Shown here one piece after another: positions 1 to 5,635 of a DNA stretch of 5,635 nt. Every line of letters starts with the position of its first letter. Within the stretch, counting starts at the first letter, position 1. Source of the stretch: CAZMGV01 sp964621525 [NCBI: uncultured bacterium] (GTDB lineage Bacteria; JAGRBM01). The stretch spans positions 1 through 5,635 of the forward strand of contig CAZUMS010000060.1 of the NCBI GenBank assembly GCA_964621525.1, read 5' to 3'. The translations under genes and the position numbers were made by a program. The notes under the pieces are model-generated. The model saw nothing but the letters and a program-made list of their open reading frames with translations. It did no database searches and was not told the origin of the DNA.

Positions 1-2581
1 TGGTATCCAGCGGCAGCGAAAACTGTCGGCTGTTCAGGAGCCCCCGGACTTCCCACAGCATCGCTCGCCGGTCGGACCCGAAGGCATCCAACGCACCGGA
101 CTCCGCAAGTGTATTCAGGGTGTTTTCATCCAGCTTCGTCCGGCGGATGAAATCCGCGAGCGATTGGAACGGCCGCCCGGAGCCGATCTTCTCCCAATCC
201 CTCTCACCCAGACCGTTCACGAAACGGAGTCCCATCCGCACGGAGCCGTCTTCGATCTTGCAGCCCCAATCGCTCCGGGTCACGTCGGCGGGCAATACGC
301 CAACTCCGTGCCGCTTGGCGTCGTCGATGATCGTGGACGGACTGTAAAAGCCCATCGGCTGGGCGTTGAGCAGCGCGCAGGTGAACTCCACCGGGTAGTG
401 AGTCCGCAAGTAGGCCGTCGCGTAGCTGATCAGTGCGAAGCTGGCGGCGTGGGATTCGGGAAAGCCGTATTCGCCGAACCCCCGGATCTGCTCAAAGACT
501 CGCTCTGCAAACTCGGGGGCAATTCCCTTCGCCTGCATCCTAGTGACAAGCCGTTCGTGGTGCTTCTCGATCCGGCCGGTTTTTCGCCATGCGGCCATGT
601 CGCGGCGGAGTTGGTCGGCCTCTCCGGGGGTGTAATCGGCTGCGACGACGGCCAGCCGCATGACCTGTTCCTGAAACAGTGGCACTCCCAGCGTCTTTTC
701 CAGCACTGGTTTCAGAAGCGGGTGCGGATAGGTGACTTCCTCCTTGCCGTGCTTTCGCCGTAGATAGGGATGCACCATGCCGCCGGTGATGGGGCCTGGG
801 CGGACGATGCTCACTTCTATCACGAGGTCATAGAACGTCCGGGGTTTCAGCCTGGGAAGCATCGCCATCTGCGCCCGGCTCTCGATCTGGAAAACGCCGA
901 CGGTATCGGCACGGCACATGAGATCGTAGGTCGCCGGATCTTCGGCCGGAATCGTCGCCATCGACAGCTCAACGCCCCGGTGCGCCTTGAGCAGCCGGAA
1001 ACAGATGTCGAGCATCGTCAGCGCGCCAAGGCCCAGCAGGTCCACCTTGAACAGCCCGAGACTTTCCACGTCCTCCTTGTCCCACTGGATCACCGTCCGG
1101 CCCGGCATGGTGGCGTTCTCGATCGGCACGAGGTCATGGACAGGCTCATGGCCGAGCAGGAATCCTCCGGGGTGAATGGAGAGGTGCCGGGGGAAATCGA
1201 TGATCTCCTCGCACAGGCAGACGAGATGCCGGCAGGCGGGCGCGTCGGGATCGAACCCGGCCTGCCGGAGCAGTTCCGGCGACGGCGGGCTGTAGTAGTC
1301 CATGAGTTTTGCCACGCGGTCGAGGGAGGTCTCAGGGAAGCCAAGCACCTTGCCTATATCGCGGACGGCTGAGCGGCCCCGGTAGCGGATGATGTTGGCG
1401 ACCATCGCGGCGCGGGTGCGACCATACTTCTCGTAAACGTGCTGGATCACCTCTTCGCGGCGGGCATGGGAAATATCCAGGTCGATGTCCGGTGGCTCTG
1501 CCCGCTCCTTCGAGAGGAATCGCTCGAACAGCAGGCCCATCCGGACTGGATCAATCGCCGTAATGCCGAGGCAGTAGCAGAGCGCCGAATTCGCGGCAGA
1601 CCCCCGGCCCTGGCAGAGGATTCCGTTCGCCCGGCAGTATTCGACGATCTCCCACATGGTCAGGAAGTATCCGGCGTAGTCCAGCTCCTCGACGAGCGAG
1701 ATTTCCTTATTGAGCTGGGCCGTTACGTCGGGCGGCACGCCGTCCGGATAACGCTTGCCGGCTCCTTCCTTCGCCAGAGTCCGAAGCCACTCGCAAGTTG
1801 TGAGACCGGAAGGCAGTTTTTCGTCCGGATACCGGTAGTGGATCTCGGAGAGCGAGAACGTGCATTGATCGGCAATCTCGACAGTCCGGCGAACCGCGCC
1901 GGGATCGTCGGCGAACAGGCGGGAAAAGGTATCCGGCGGTATCAGAGCGTTCTGGGCATTGGGTTTTATGCACGTTCCCGCCGTGGCCAGTGTCAATCCG
2001 TGCCGGATGCAGGAGATCACGTCCTGGAGCTGCTTCCGCGAGGTCTGGTGATAGAGAACTTCCACTGCCGCGACGGTCGGAATCCCGTGCCGGCCCGCCC
2101 ACTCTCTTAGCAAAAGTTCGTCATCATATTCTTCGGCCACGCGATGGCGAGCGACAAACGCATAAAGGCGAAGTTCAAAAGCAGCCTTCAAATCGTCGGC
2201 GGCTTCGACCGGCGACCGGCACAGGCAGAACAGCCCCTCCGAGTGTTCGCAGAGTTCAGGTAGCGTGACTTCCGACGCTCCCTTGGCTTTCCGGAGTCGT
2301 CCCTTCGAGATCAGGCGGCAGAGGTTTGCGTATCCCAGGCGGTCTCGCGCCAGCAGAACGACGGACGACAGACCGGCCACGGTAACTTCGGAACCAGCGA
2401 TCAGCCTGATTCCCAGCTCTTTCGCCCGGACATGCGCCCGGACGATCCCGTACAAACCGTCGCGGTCGGTAATGGCGACGGCCGGAAGGCCCAGCCGGTG
2501 GGCCGACTCTACCAGTTCTTCGGGATGGCTCGCCCCTTCCAGAAACGAATAGTTCGTCTTGCACCAGAGCGGCACATACAT
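1..2581 (-). CDS. dnaE2: DnaE2, error-prone DNA polymerase III alpha subunit (3' end outside window)
   Basis: This is the catalytic polymerase of the ImuA-ImuB-DnaE2 translesion complex, a C-family enzyme that copies damaged DNA with low fidelity. The reverse-strand frame reads without a stop from ATG at 2581 to the left edge (860 codons). The family usually runs to about 1020-1080 residues, so roughly the last fifth, including the OB-fold end, is missing here. The N-terminal PHP domain begins near residue 2 ([16 protein letters not shown] at 9-24, [10 protein letters not shown] at 36-45). Where active PHP domains have HxH-type ligands it has P3, W5 and K7, so metal-dependent proofreading is probably absent. 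The polymerase core shows [17 protein letters not shown] (324-340), the catalytic pair D367/D369 in PPDIDLD, and D514 in [16 protein letters not shown] (470-477), [19 protein letters not shown] (486-504) and [10 protein letters not shown] (737-746) are typical DnaE2 signatures. A purine-rich GGCGAGG (2598-2592) ends 10 bases before the ATG. The start lies 2 bases after the imuB stop. The identification as DnaE2 rather than replicative DnaE1 rests on these signatures and the neighbours. Confidence 0.97.
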   Translation of the reverse strand, partial: MYVPLWCKTNYSFLEGASHPEELVESAHRLGLPAVAITDRDGLYGIVRAHVRAKELGIRLIAGSEVTVAGLSSVVLLARDRLGYANLCRLISKGRLRKAKGASEVTLPELCEHSEGLFCLCRSPVEAADDLKAAFELRLYAFVARHRVAEEYDDELLLREWAGRHGIPTVAAVEVLYHQTSRKQLQDVISCIRHGLTLATAGTCIKPNAQNALIPPDTFSRLFADDPGAVRRTVEIADQCTFSLSEIHYRYPDEKLPSGLTTCEWLRTLAKEGAGKRYPDGVPPDVTAQLNKEISLVEELDYAGYFLTMWEIVEYCRANGILCQGRGSAANSALCYCLGITAIDPVRMGLLFERFLSKERAEPPDIDLDISHARREEVIQHVYEKYGRTRAAMVANIIRYRGRSAVRDIGKVLGFPETSLDRVAKLMDYYSPPSPELLRQAGFDPDAPACRHLVCLCEEIIDFPRHLSIHPGGFLLGHEPVHDLVPIENATMPGRTVIQWDKEDVESLGLFKVDLLGLGALTMLDICFRLLKAHRGVELSMATIPAEDPATYDLMCRADTVGVFQIESRAQMAMLPRLKPRTFYDLVIEVSIVRPGPITGGMVHPYLRRKHGKEEVTYPHPLLKPVLEKTLGVPLFQEQVMRLAVVAADYTPGEADQLRRDMAAWRKTGRIEKHHERLVTRMQAKGIAPEFAERVFEQIRGFGEYGFPESHAASFALISYATAYLRTHYPVEFTCALLNAQPMGFYSPSTIIDDAKRHGVGVLPADVTRSDWGCKIEDGSVRMGLRFVNGLGERDWEKIGSGRPFQSLADFIRRTKLDENTLNTLAESGALDAFGSDRRAMLWEVRGLLNSRQFSLPLDT

Positions 2582-2583
2582 GG

Positions 2584-4086
2584 TCAACGAACCTCGCCAT
2601 GCAGGAACCAGCGGGACTGCTTGCGGTCGTAGAAAATCCAGACGATCTCGCCTTTGACGGTTTCGACCAGGTGGTATTCGCGGTCCGTGTCCCGGTGCCA
2701 CCAGCCGCCCTCGAACAGAAACGGGCCGGCGGTTCTGGTAATCGCGCCGTCGATGAAAGCCCGGAGCAGGTTTCGGGAAAGTTCACGGCCCGGCAGGATC
2801 GGAAGCGCGACCGGCTTGTCGTAAATCCGGCGAATCATAGCCGGATCAGCCTCGGGTAAATCCTTCGGCAGCGGTAGAGCGTGCAGCGGCTCCAGTGAGT
2901 AGCGGCCGTCTGGCAGGTGGCCGTCTCGAAGAACGAGACGCGAGACCGTACCGTCGCCGTATTCAGCCCTGAGCCTGGCAAAGGCTCTCGCAGCAGCTCG
3001 GAGGTCGCGGCGGGGATTCTCGTTAAAAAGCCGGAGCTGTTCCCGGCCGGCCTGAGTGCCGATGGCGGTCAATTCCAGTTCTCGGACCGGTGCCGAAAGC
3101 GGCGTTCGCTCAAGAGTCAGCCGCACGAGATCGAGGATCGTCACGCTGTCGAGCGTCGGGAAGGCCGGGCGAACGGTCTCCTGCCATTTCTGCTTTCGCT
3201 CAAGGGCTAGCAAGACAACGAGTTCGGTAAGCGCCTGGTACTGGGCGGCGAGTTCCGAGAGCAGCGGGTGAAGCTGGCGGCGGATGAAGAACAGGAGCCG
3301 GGTTGAGTCGGTCTCCGGGTGATCGAGGAGGAGCAACGACCGGGGAACTTCCACTGGTGTTTCCGGCTTCAGCGGTTTCCATGCCTCTCCGGTCGCCATC
3401 CGGTGAAACCGCTGTGCATCGGGGCCGAACCGCTCAAGCAGTCCCGTAGATGGAAGCCCGAGAAAATCCCTGACAGTCAGAACACCCAGCTTTGCCAGGT
3501 GCGTTAGCAGTTTTGGGGCGAGGCCAAGACGGTCCAGGCGGGCCGATCCCGCCACAGCCGTTTCATCTTTCGGAGCCGGAAACACGGTGATACCGGGGCG
3601 GGTCTTGGTGGCGGCGTAACTGCCGAACCGGCTAAAGCCGACGGCGACGTTCGACCGGAACCCCTTGGCTCTCAGCGTATCCAGAACTCCCCGCGCCCAT
3701 TTCCCGAGCGACGGTGTGACCGGCTCAAGGCCAGTGGCGTTGAGCCACAGGATTCCCGGTTCGTCACTGGAAGGTTCGACTTCCGGGCTGAAGCGGCGAA
3801 GCTCGCCGCTTACCAGATTCACTGCCGTCTCAACTTCTAGGCGGCCGACAGGTCCGGCCCGAAGTTCTCTCGACTGCGAGAGTCCCGACGCATACCGCAT
3901 CCCCGGAATGATCCGGTTACGTCTCGCGCTTTCGTTCACCGCGAGGATCAGCGCCTGCGGCTTGTCCGACTCGACAACCGCTACCGGCAGATTCCGCCAG
4001 TCGGGATGGGCGCGTACGAGGATCTGGAGCGGAAGCTCCGGCAGGTTCACGCACGCCCAGCGGGTTTCAGAGTCCGGCCGGTCCAC
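2584..4086 (-). CDS. imuB: ImuB, Y-family-like translesion accessory protein
   Basis: ImuB is the hub of the mutasome: it resembles a DinB/UmuC-type polymerase but in studied systems does not polymerise; it binds the beta sliding clamp and recruits ImuA and DnaE2. The complete 500-residue frame matches the usual family length. The Y-family fold starts at [13 protein letters not shown] (11-23), where N14 replaces the first catalytic Asp. The motif that is SIDEAYLD in active enzymes reads [11 protein letters not shown] (109-119), so the second acidic pair is gone as well. A helix-hairpin-helix-like and little-finger region follows. Q350-F354 reads QLRLF, an excellent match to the clamp pentapeptide QL(S/D)LF. 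The C-terminal block [17 protein letters not shown] (460-476) to the closing RWFLHGEVR (492-500) is characteristic of ImuB. The GTG start is chosen because AGGAGA (4101-4096) lies 9 bases upstream and the next in-frame GTG, at codon 13, would remove the first beta strand. The gene overlaps imuA by 20 bases. Confidence 0.94.
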   Translation of the reverse strand: MDRPDSETRWACVNLPELPLQILVRAHPDWRNLPVAVVESDKPQALILAVNESARRNRIIPGMRYASGLSQSRELRAGPVGRLEVETAVNLVSGELRRFSPEVEPSSDEPGILWLNATGLEPVTPSLGKWARGVLDTLRAKGFRSNVAVGFSRFGSYAATKTRPGITVFPAPKDETAVAGSARLDRLGLAPKLLTHLAKLGVLTVRDFLGLPSTGLLERFGPDAQRFHRMATGEAWKPLKPETPVEVPRSLLLLDHPETDSTRLLFFIRRQLHPLLSELAAQYQALTELVVLLALERKQKWQETVRPAFPTLDSVTILDLVRLTLERTPLSAPVRELELTAIGTQAGREQLRLFNENPRRDLRAAARAFARLRAEYGDGTVSRLVLRDGHLPDGRYSLEPLHALPLPKDLPEADPAMIRRIYDKPVALPILPGRELSRNLLRAFIDGAITRTAGPFLFEGGWWHRDTDREYHLVETVKGEIVWIFYDRKQSRWFLHGEVR

Positions 4087-4672
4087 GGCAGTCTGTCTCC
4101 TGAACCCAGCCCGGTCCCCGTCGCTTGTCCTTCACGGCCTCAAGCTCGCACCGGAAGCGCCGGCGGCCGGCGGGAACTCTCCGGGTGGCGGCGCGAAGGC
4201 TGACGAGCGATCCGAGCGGTTTAGCCGTGATGAACACAACCGCCGTGTCGTGTTTCTGGGCGAGCCCGACGAAGCGGGATTGGAGCGGTAACGGAACGTC
4301 GGTGCTGGCGGGCAGATCGATCACGACAACCCCGAATGCGCCGGACTGGAGAACCCGCTCCGCCGCTCGCGGTACATCTCTCGCATCCCGGAGCCGGACG
4401 ACCGCCAGCGAATCCAGATCGATGCCGCCAGCTACGGCATCAGGGGCGAAGAAGAGCGATCCGAACGCTCCGACCCAGGCGGCGGGATCACCCGCCTTCT
4501 GGGAATCCCGGATCAGCCGGAACGCCATCGTGAGCGCCGCGACTCCGGAGAGTTCCACGAGCCGCCCGGCGGTTTCGGCCCGGTCCCAGACCCCGCCCGT
4601 TGTCTTGATGAGGCCGCCACGGGTAACACCCGGCGGCAGAACGGCCAGCAGCTCCTGGGCGGAGAGACCCAT
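4067..4672 (-). CDS. imuA: ImuA, RecA-like mutasome accessory protein
   Basis: This is a RecA/SulA-related accessory protein, inferred to be the ImuA partner of ImuB from its fold traces and its place as first gene of the cassette. From ATG at 4672 it is 201 residues, slightly short for the family. VTRGGL (16-21) and GRLVELSG (36-43) align with the strand that leads into the RecA P-loop, but the following VAALTMAFRLI (44-54) has no GxxxxGKT, so the Walker A motif is deleted and ATP hydrolysis is unlikely. GVVVIDLP (114-121) keeps a Walker B-like hydrophobic strand ending in Asp. AVVFITAKP (144-152) resembles the strand before RecA loop L2, and LEAVKDKRRGPG (177-188) resembles the RecA VVKNK...P segment. 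A GTG 12 bases further upstream (4684) is in frame but lies in front of the ribosome binding site, so ATG is preferred. The exact function of ImuA is poorly defined even in model systems. The family call is mainly contextual because the primary sequence is divergent. Confidence 0.83.
   Translation of the reverse strand: MGLSAQELLAVLPPGVTRGGLIKTTGGVWDRAETAGRLVELSGVAALTMAFRLIRDSQKAGDPAAWVGAFGSLFFAPDAVAGGIDLDSLAVVRLRDARDVPRAAERVLQSGAFGVVVIDLPASTDVPLPLQSRFVGLAQKHDTAVVFITAKPLGSLVSLRAATRRVPAGRRRFRCELEAVKDKRRGPGWVQETDCRGPAGL
4096..4101 (-). promoter_or_regulatory. Ribosome binding site of imuB inside the end of imuA
   Basis: AGGAGA (4101-4096) lies 9 bases before the GTG start of imuB and within the last codons of imuA. 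It supports the GTG at 4086 and the 20-base overlap of the two genes, an arrangement that favours translational coupling. Confidence 0.7.
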
Positions 4673-4675
4673 ATA

Positions 4676-4682
4676 CCACCTC
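4676..4682 (-). promoter_or_regulatory. Ribosome binding site of imuA
   Basis: On the minus strand GAGGTGG (4682-4676) precedes ATG (4672-4670) by 3 bases, or by 6 bases counted from its GAGG core. This favours ATG as the start and argues against the in-frame GTG at 4684-4682, which overlaps the first base of the site and has only GGTAA-type sequence before it. Confidence 0.7.
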
Positions 4683-4701
4683 ACTTACCGATGCCGTAAG
4701 T
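4683..4701. promoter_or_regulatory. Inverted repeat, candidate operator of the mutasome operon
   Basis: ACTTAC and GTAAGT form perfect 6-base arms around the 7-base spacer CGATGCC. The repeat ends directly upstream of the imuA ribosome binding site and its upstream arm (on the minus strand) overlaps the predicted -10 element, so a bound protein would block initiation. imuA-imuB-dnaE2 cassettes are commonly repressed by LexA, so LexA or another damage-responsive repressor is the natural candidate. The motif TTAC-N7-GTAA is not the alpha-proteobacterial (GTTC-N7-GTTC), enterobacterial (CTGT-N8-ACAG) or Gram-positive (GAAC-N4-GTTC) box. It shares half-sites with the TTAC-N3-GTAA box described for Bdellovibrio but has a longer spacer. 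Operator function is inferred from position and symmetry only. Confidence 0.5.
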
Positions 4702-4726
4702 AAACCGAAAGTATCGGACAGGTCAA
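4699..4726 (-). promoter_or_regulatory. Putative sigma70-type promoter of imuA-imuB-dnaE2
   Basis: Reading the minus strand, TTGACC (4726-4721) is a 5 of 6 match to the -35 consensus. TTTACT (4704-4699), 16 bases further on, is a 4 of 6 match to the -10 consensus. A transcription start about 7 bases downstream would give a leader of roughly 20 bases before the imuA ATG, which fits the ribosome binding site position. The -10 overlaps the inverted repeat at 4683-4701. This is read by eye and assumes E. coli-like promoter preferences. Confidence 0.5.
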
Positions 4727-4887
4727 ACCCTCACCCGGCCCCAGCTTAACCGGGGGCTATGTCAGGTAGCGGCACAGTTCCCGGAAGTGGCTGAAACTGC
4801 TAAGGTTTTAGAGAAATTGGGCGTGCTGTGACGGATCCATGTTATGGACGAACCATAAATTCTAGTCGTCCTGTATTTGGGTAATTA

Positions 4888-5635
4888 TTACTTCTTGTCG
4901 GCAATTTTCTGAACCGCATCATTGGCGCTTTCGCGCACTTTCTCGTCGGGATCGTTCAAAAGTTCTTCCAGTTCGGGCATCAATTCCTGTGCAGTTTCCT
5001 GCGTAAGGTAAGCACAGGCTTCAGCACTGTATCTCCGGTAATCTGAATCGCGATGACGAAGCCCGTTCGACAAATATTCCACGAGTCCGGGTGTATCCGG
5101 GGCGAGTTCTGACAGTACGAGTGCAGCTTCAAGCTGAAAATCCTCATTCTCGTGATCCAGACGGTCGATCAGCACAGGCACCGATGCCTGGCCAATCAGA
5201 GATAGTGCGCCGAACGCCAACTCGCGGTTGTGCCGGTCGCTGTCGTTGATAAGCTCGGTTATTGCCGGGATAAATACATCTCCCCGGTGACCAAGTTCTC
5301 CAAAATCCAGTAGCGCCGAGGTTCGGAGATCAACGTCCGGGCCACGGAGTATGGAATCGATCTTCGCAATCGCACGTTCGGGAGGAACGGCATTTACCCG
5401 GATTGTAGCGACGGCAGCCTCAAGGCCAATTCTGCTATCCGCGTCATCAATTGCGATATTTAGGCTATAGGCGACTTTCACGTCGCAATCCGAAGACGTT
5501 CTTGTATCGCACTTCGAACCTAGGAGTTCTATGGCTTCACGGCGCACCGTCACGTCCGGATCGGATAAAACCGCCTCGGCAATCGGCGCGGTTACTGGCG
5601 GCGATTTGAGAGACAGAGCATGCAAGGCATCCTTT
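4888..5635 (-). CDS. HEAT-repeat protein (5' end outside window)
   Basis: The frame is open from the right edge to TAA at 4890-4888 (248 visible residues). A TTG near the edge (5625) is not taken as the start because the reading frame and the first repeat run through it (KDALHAL...). Nearly all of the visible protein is alpha-solenoid: about seven HEAT-like units at roughly residues 15-40, 53-80, 86-115, 120-148, 151-178, 184-210 and 216-245, counting from the first visible codon. Each has the pattern of a helix, a short turn such as LSDPD, INDSD or LNDPD, then an A-rich helix such as VRREAIELLG or VRESANDAVQKIA. An insertion with two cysteines (CDTRTSSDC, 42-50) separates units one and two. 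There is no signal peptide, membrane segment or catalytic motif in view. HEAT solenoids generally bind proteins, and no specific partner can be named. It is less GC-rich than the cassette (30 of 60 bases G/C in 5101-5160), and 215 bases separate it from imuA, so operon membership is doubtful. Confidence 0.88.
   Translation of the reverse strand, partial: KDALHALSLKSPPVTAPIAEAVLSDPDVTVRREAIELLGSKCDTRTSSDCDVKVAYSLNIAIDDADSRIGLEAAVATIRVNAVPPERAIAKIDSILRGPDVDLRTSALLDFGELGHRGDVFIPAITELINDSDRHNRELAFGALSLIGQASVPVLIDRLDHENEDFQLEAALVLSELAPDTPGLVEYLSNGLRHRDSDYRRYSAEACAYLTQETAQELMPELEELLNDPDEKVRESANDAVQKIADKK

Larger units (their letters stand above)
4673..4887. other. Intergenic region between the HEAT-repeat gene and imuA
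   Basis: No gene is seen here. Besides the promoter and operator next to imuA, it holds two short potential hairpins. One is TCCAT-GTT-ATGGA at 4836-4848, about 40 bases past the HEAT gene stop. The other is GCCCC with GGGGC at 4738-4757, 11 bases upstream of the predicted -35. A third imperfect pair, CAGTT with AACTG, lies at 4775-4799. None is followed by a T-rich run on either strand, so none is called as an intrinsic terminator. One of them may still help to end HEAT-gene transcription. Confidence 0.5.

Noticed and set aside
164-2110. Three long plus-strand open frames (164-763, 770-1372, 1439-2110) that might look like a gene series
   Set aside because: They lie opposite a continuous, strongly conserved dnaE2 frame and their translations show no domain. 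High GC creates long antisense frames opposite real genes.
2256-2786. Minus-strand open frame of 176 codons spanning the imuB-dnaE2 junction
   Set aside because: It is out of frame with both genes, whose conserved ends and starts are clear, and its Arg/Ser/Pro/Gly-rich product looks like a frame shadow.
4673-4684. In-frame GTG at 4684 as the imuA start, adding four residues (MRWY)
   Set aside because: It overlaps the ribosome binding site that serves the ATG at 4672 and has no good binding site of its own at the right distance.
3665-4703. Plus-strand frames opposite imuB and imuA (3665-4291, 4125-4703)
   Set aside because: They are antisense shadows with Ser/Arg/Thr-rich low-complexity products and no recognisable family; one runs through the promoter of imuA.
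4738-4757. GCCCC/GGGGC hairpin upstream of the imuA promoter as a terminator or regulatory RNA
   Set aside because: The stem is short with a 10-base loop and no T-run, and G+C-rich pairs of this size are expected by chance in this genome.
4836-4848. Hairpin TCCAT-GTT-ATGGA after the HEAT-repeat gene as an intrinsic terminator
   Set aside because: The stem is only five bases and no T-run follows it on either strand, so it does not meet the usual intrinsic terminator pattern.
1-5635. An undescribed defence or mobile system in the window
   Set aside because: The first 4.7 kb is fully explained by the known imuA-imuB-dnaE2 cassette, and the HEAT gene has no catalytic or defence domain in view. 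No transposase, integrase, long terminal repeats or spaced repeats were seen.

Overview
The window holds most of one mutagenic DNA-repair operon, the 'mutasome' cassette imuA-imuB-dnaE2, all on the minus strand, followed further right by the 3' part of an unrelated-looking HEAT-repeat gene on the same strand. Read in the direction of transcription (right to left), the order is: HEAT-repeat gene (5635 to 4888, its 5' end outside the window), an intergenic stretch of about 215 bases, imuA (4672 to 4067), imuB (4086 to 2584) and dnaE2 (2581 to the left edge, 3' end outside the window). The first 2.58 kb is one uninterrupted dnaE2 frame of 860 codons. The plus-strand open frames opposite it are shadows.

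The three cassette genes are tightly packed. The end of imuA overlaps the start of imuB by 20 bases, and only 2 bases separate imuB from dnaE2, so they are almost certainly one transcript with coupled translation. In characterised systems (Caulobacter, Mycobacterium, Myxococcus, Pseudomonas) these three proteins act together in damage-induced translesion synthesis. DnaE2 is the catalytic error-prone C-family polymerase, ImuB is a Y-family-like protein without polymerase active-site residues that docks the complex on the sliding clamp, and ImuA is a RecA-like accessory protein. The sequence agrees with these roles. DnaE2 keeps its three polymerase aspartates. ImuB has lost the Y-family acidic residues but carries a textbook clamp motif (QLRLF). 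ImuA has lost the Walker A loop.

Upstream of imuA there is a plausible sigma70-type promoter whose -10 element overlaps a perfect inverted repeat, ACTTAC-N7-GTAAGT. This is where a repressor of an SOS-type operon would be expected to sit. The repeat does not match the LexA boxes I know best, which makes it the most interesting regulatory signal here. A second point worth checking is a Hda-like QFSLPL hexapeptide near the left edge, inside DnaE2, which may give the polymerase its own clamp contact.

The organism is a GC-rich bacterium (a sampled line inside dnaE2 is 70% G+C). The cassette uses the imuA rather than the mycobacterial imuA' form, which fits Proteobacteria, Deltaproteobacteria-like lineages or other Gram-negative phyla. 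Nothing in the window fixes the phylum. The HEAT-repeat gene is visibly less GC-rich. No RNA gene, mobile element, CRISPR array or obviously novel system was found. The window is best described as a known system with an unusual candidate operator.
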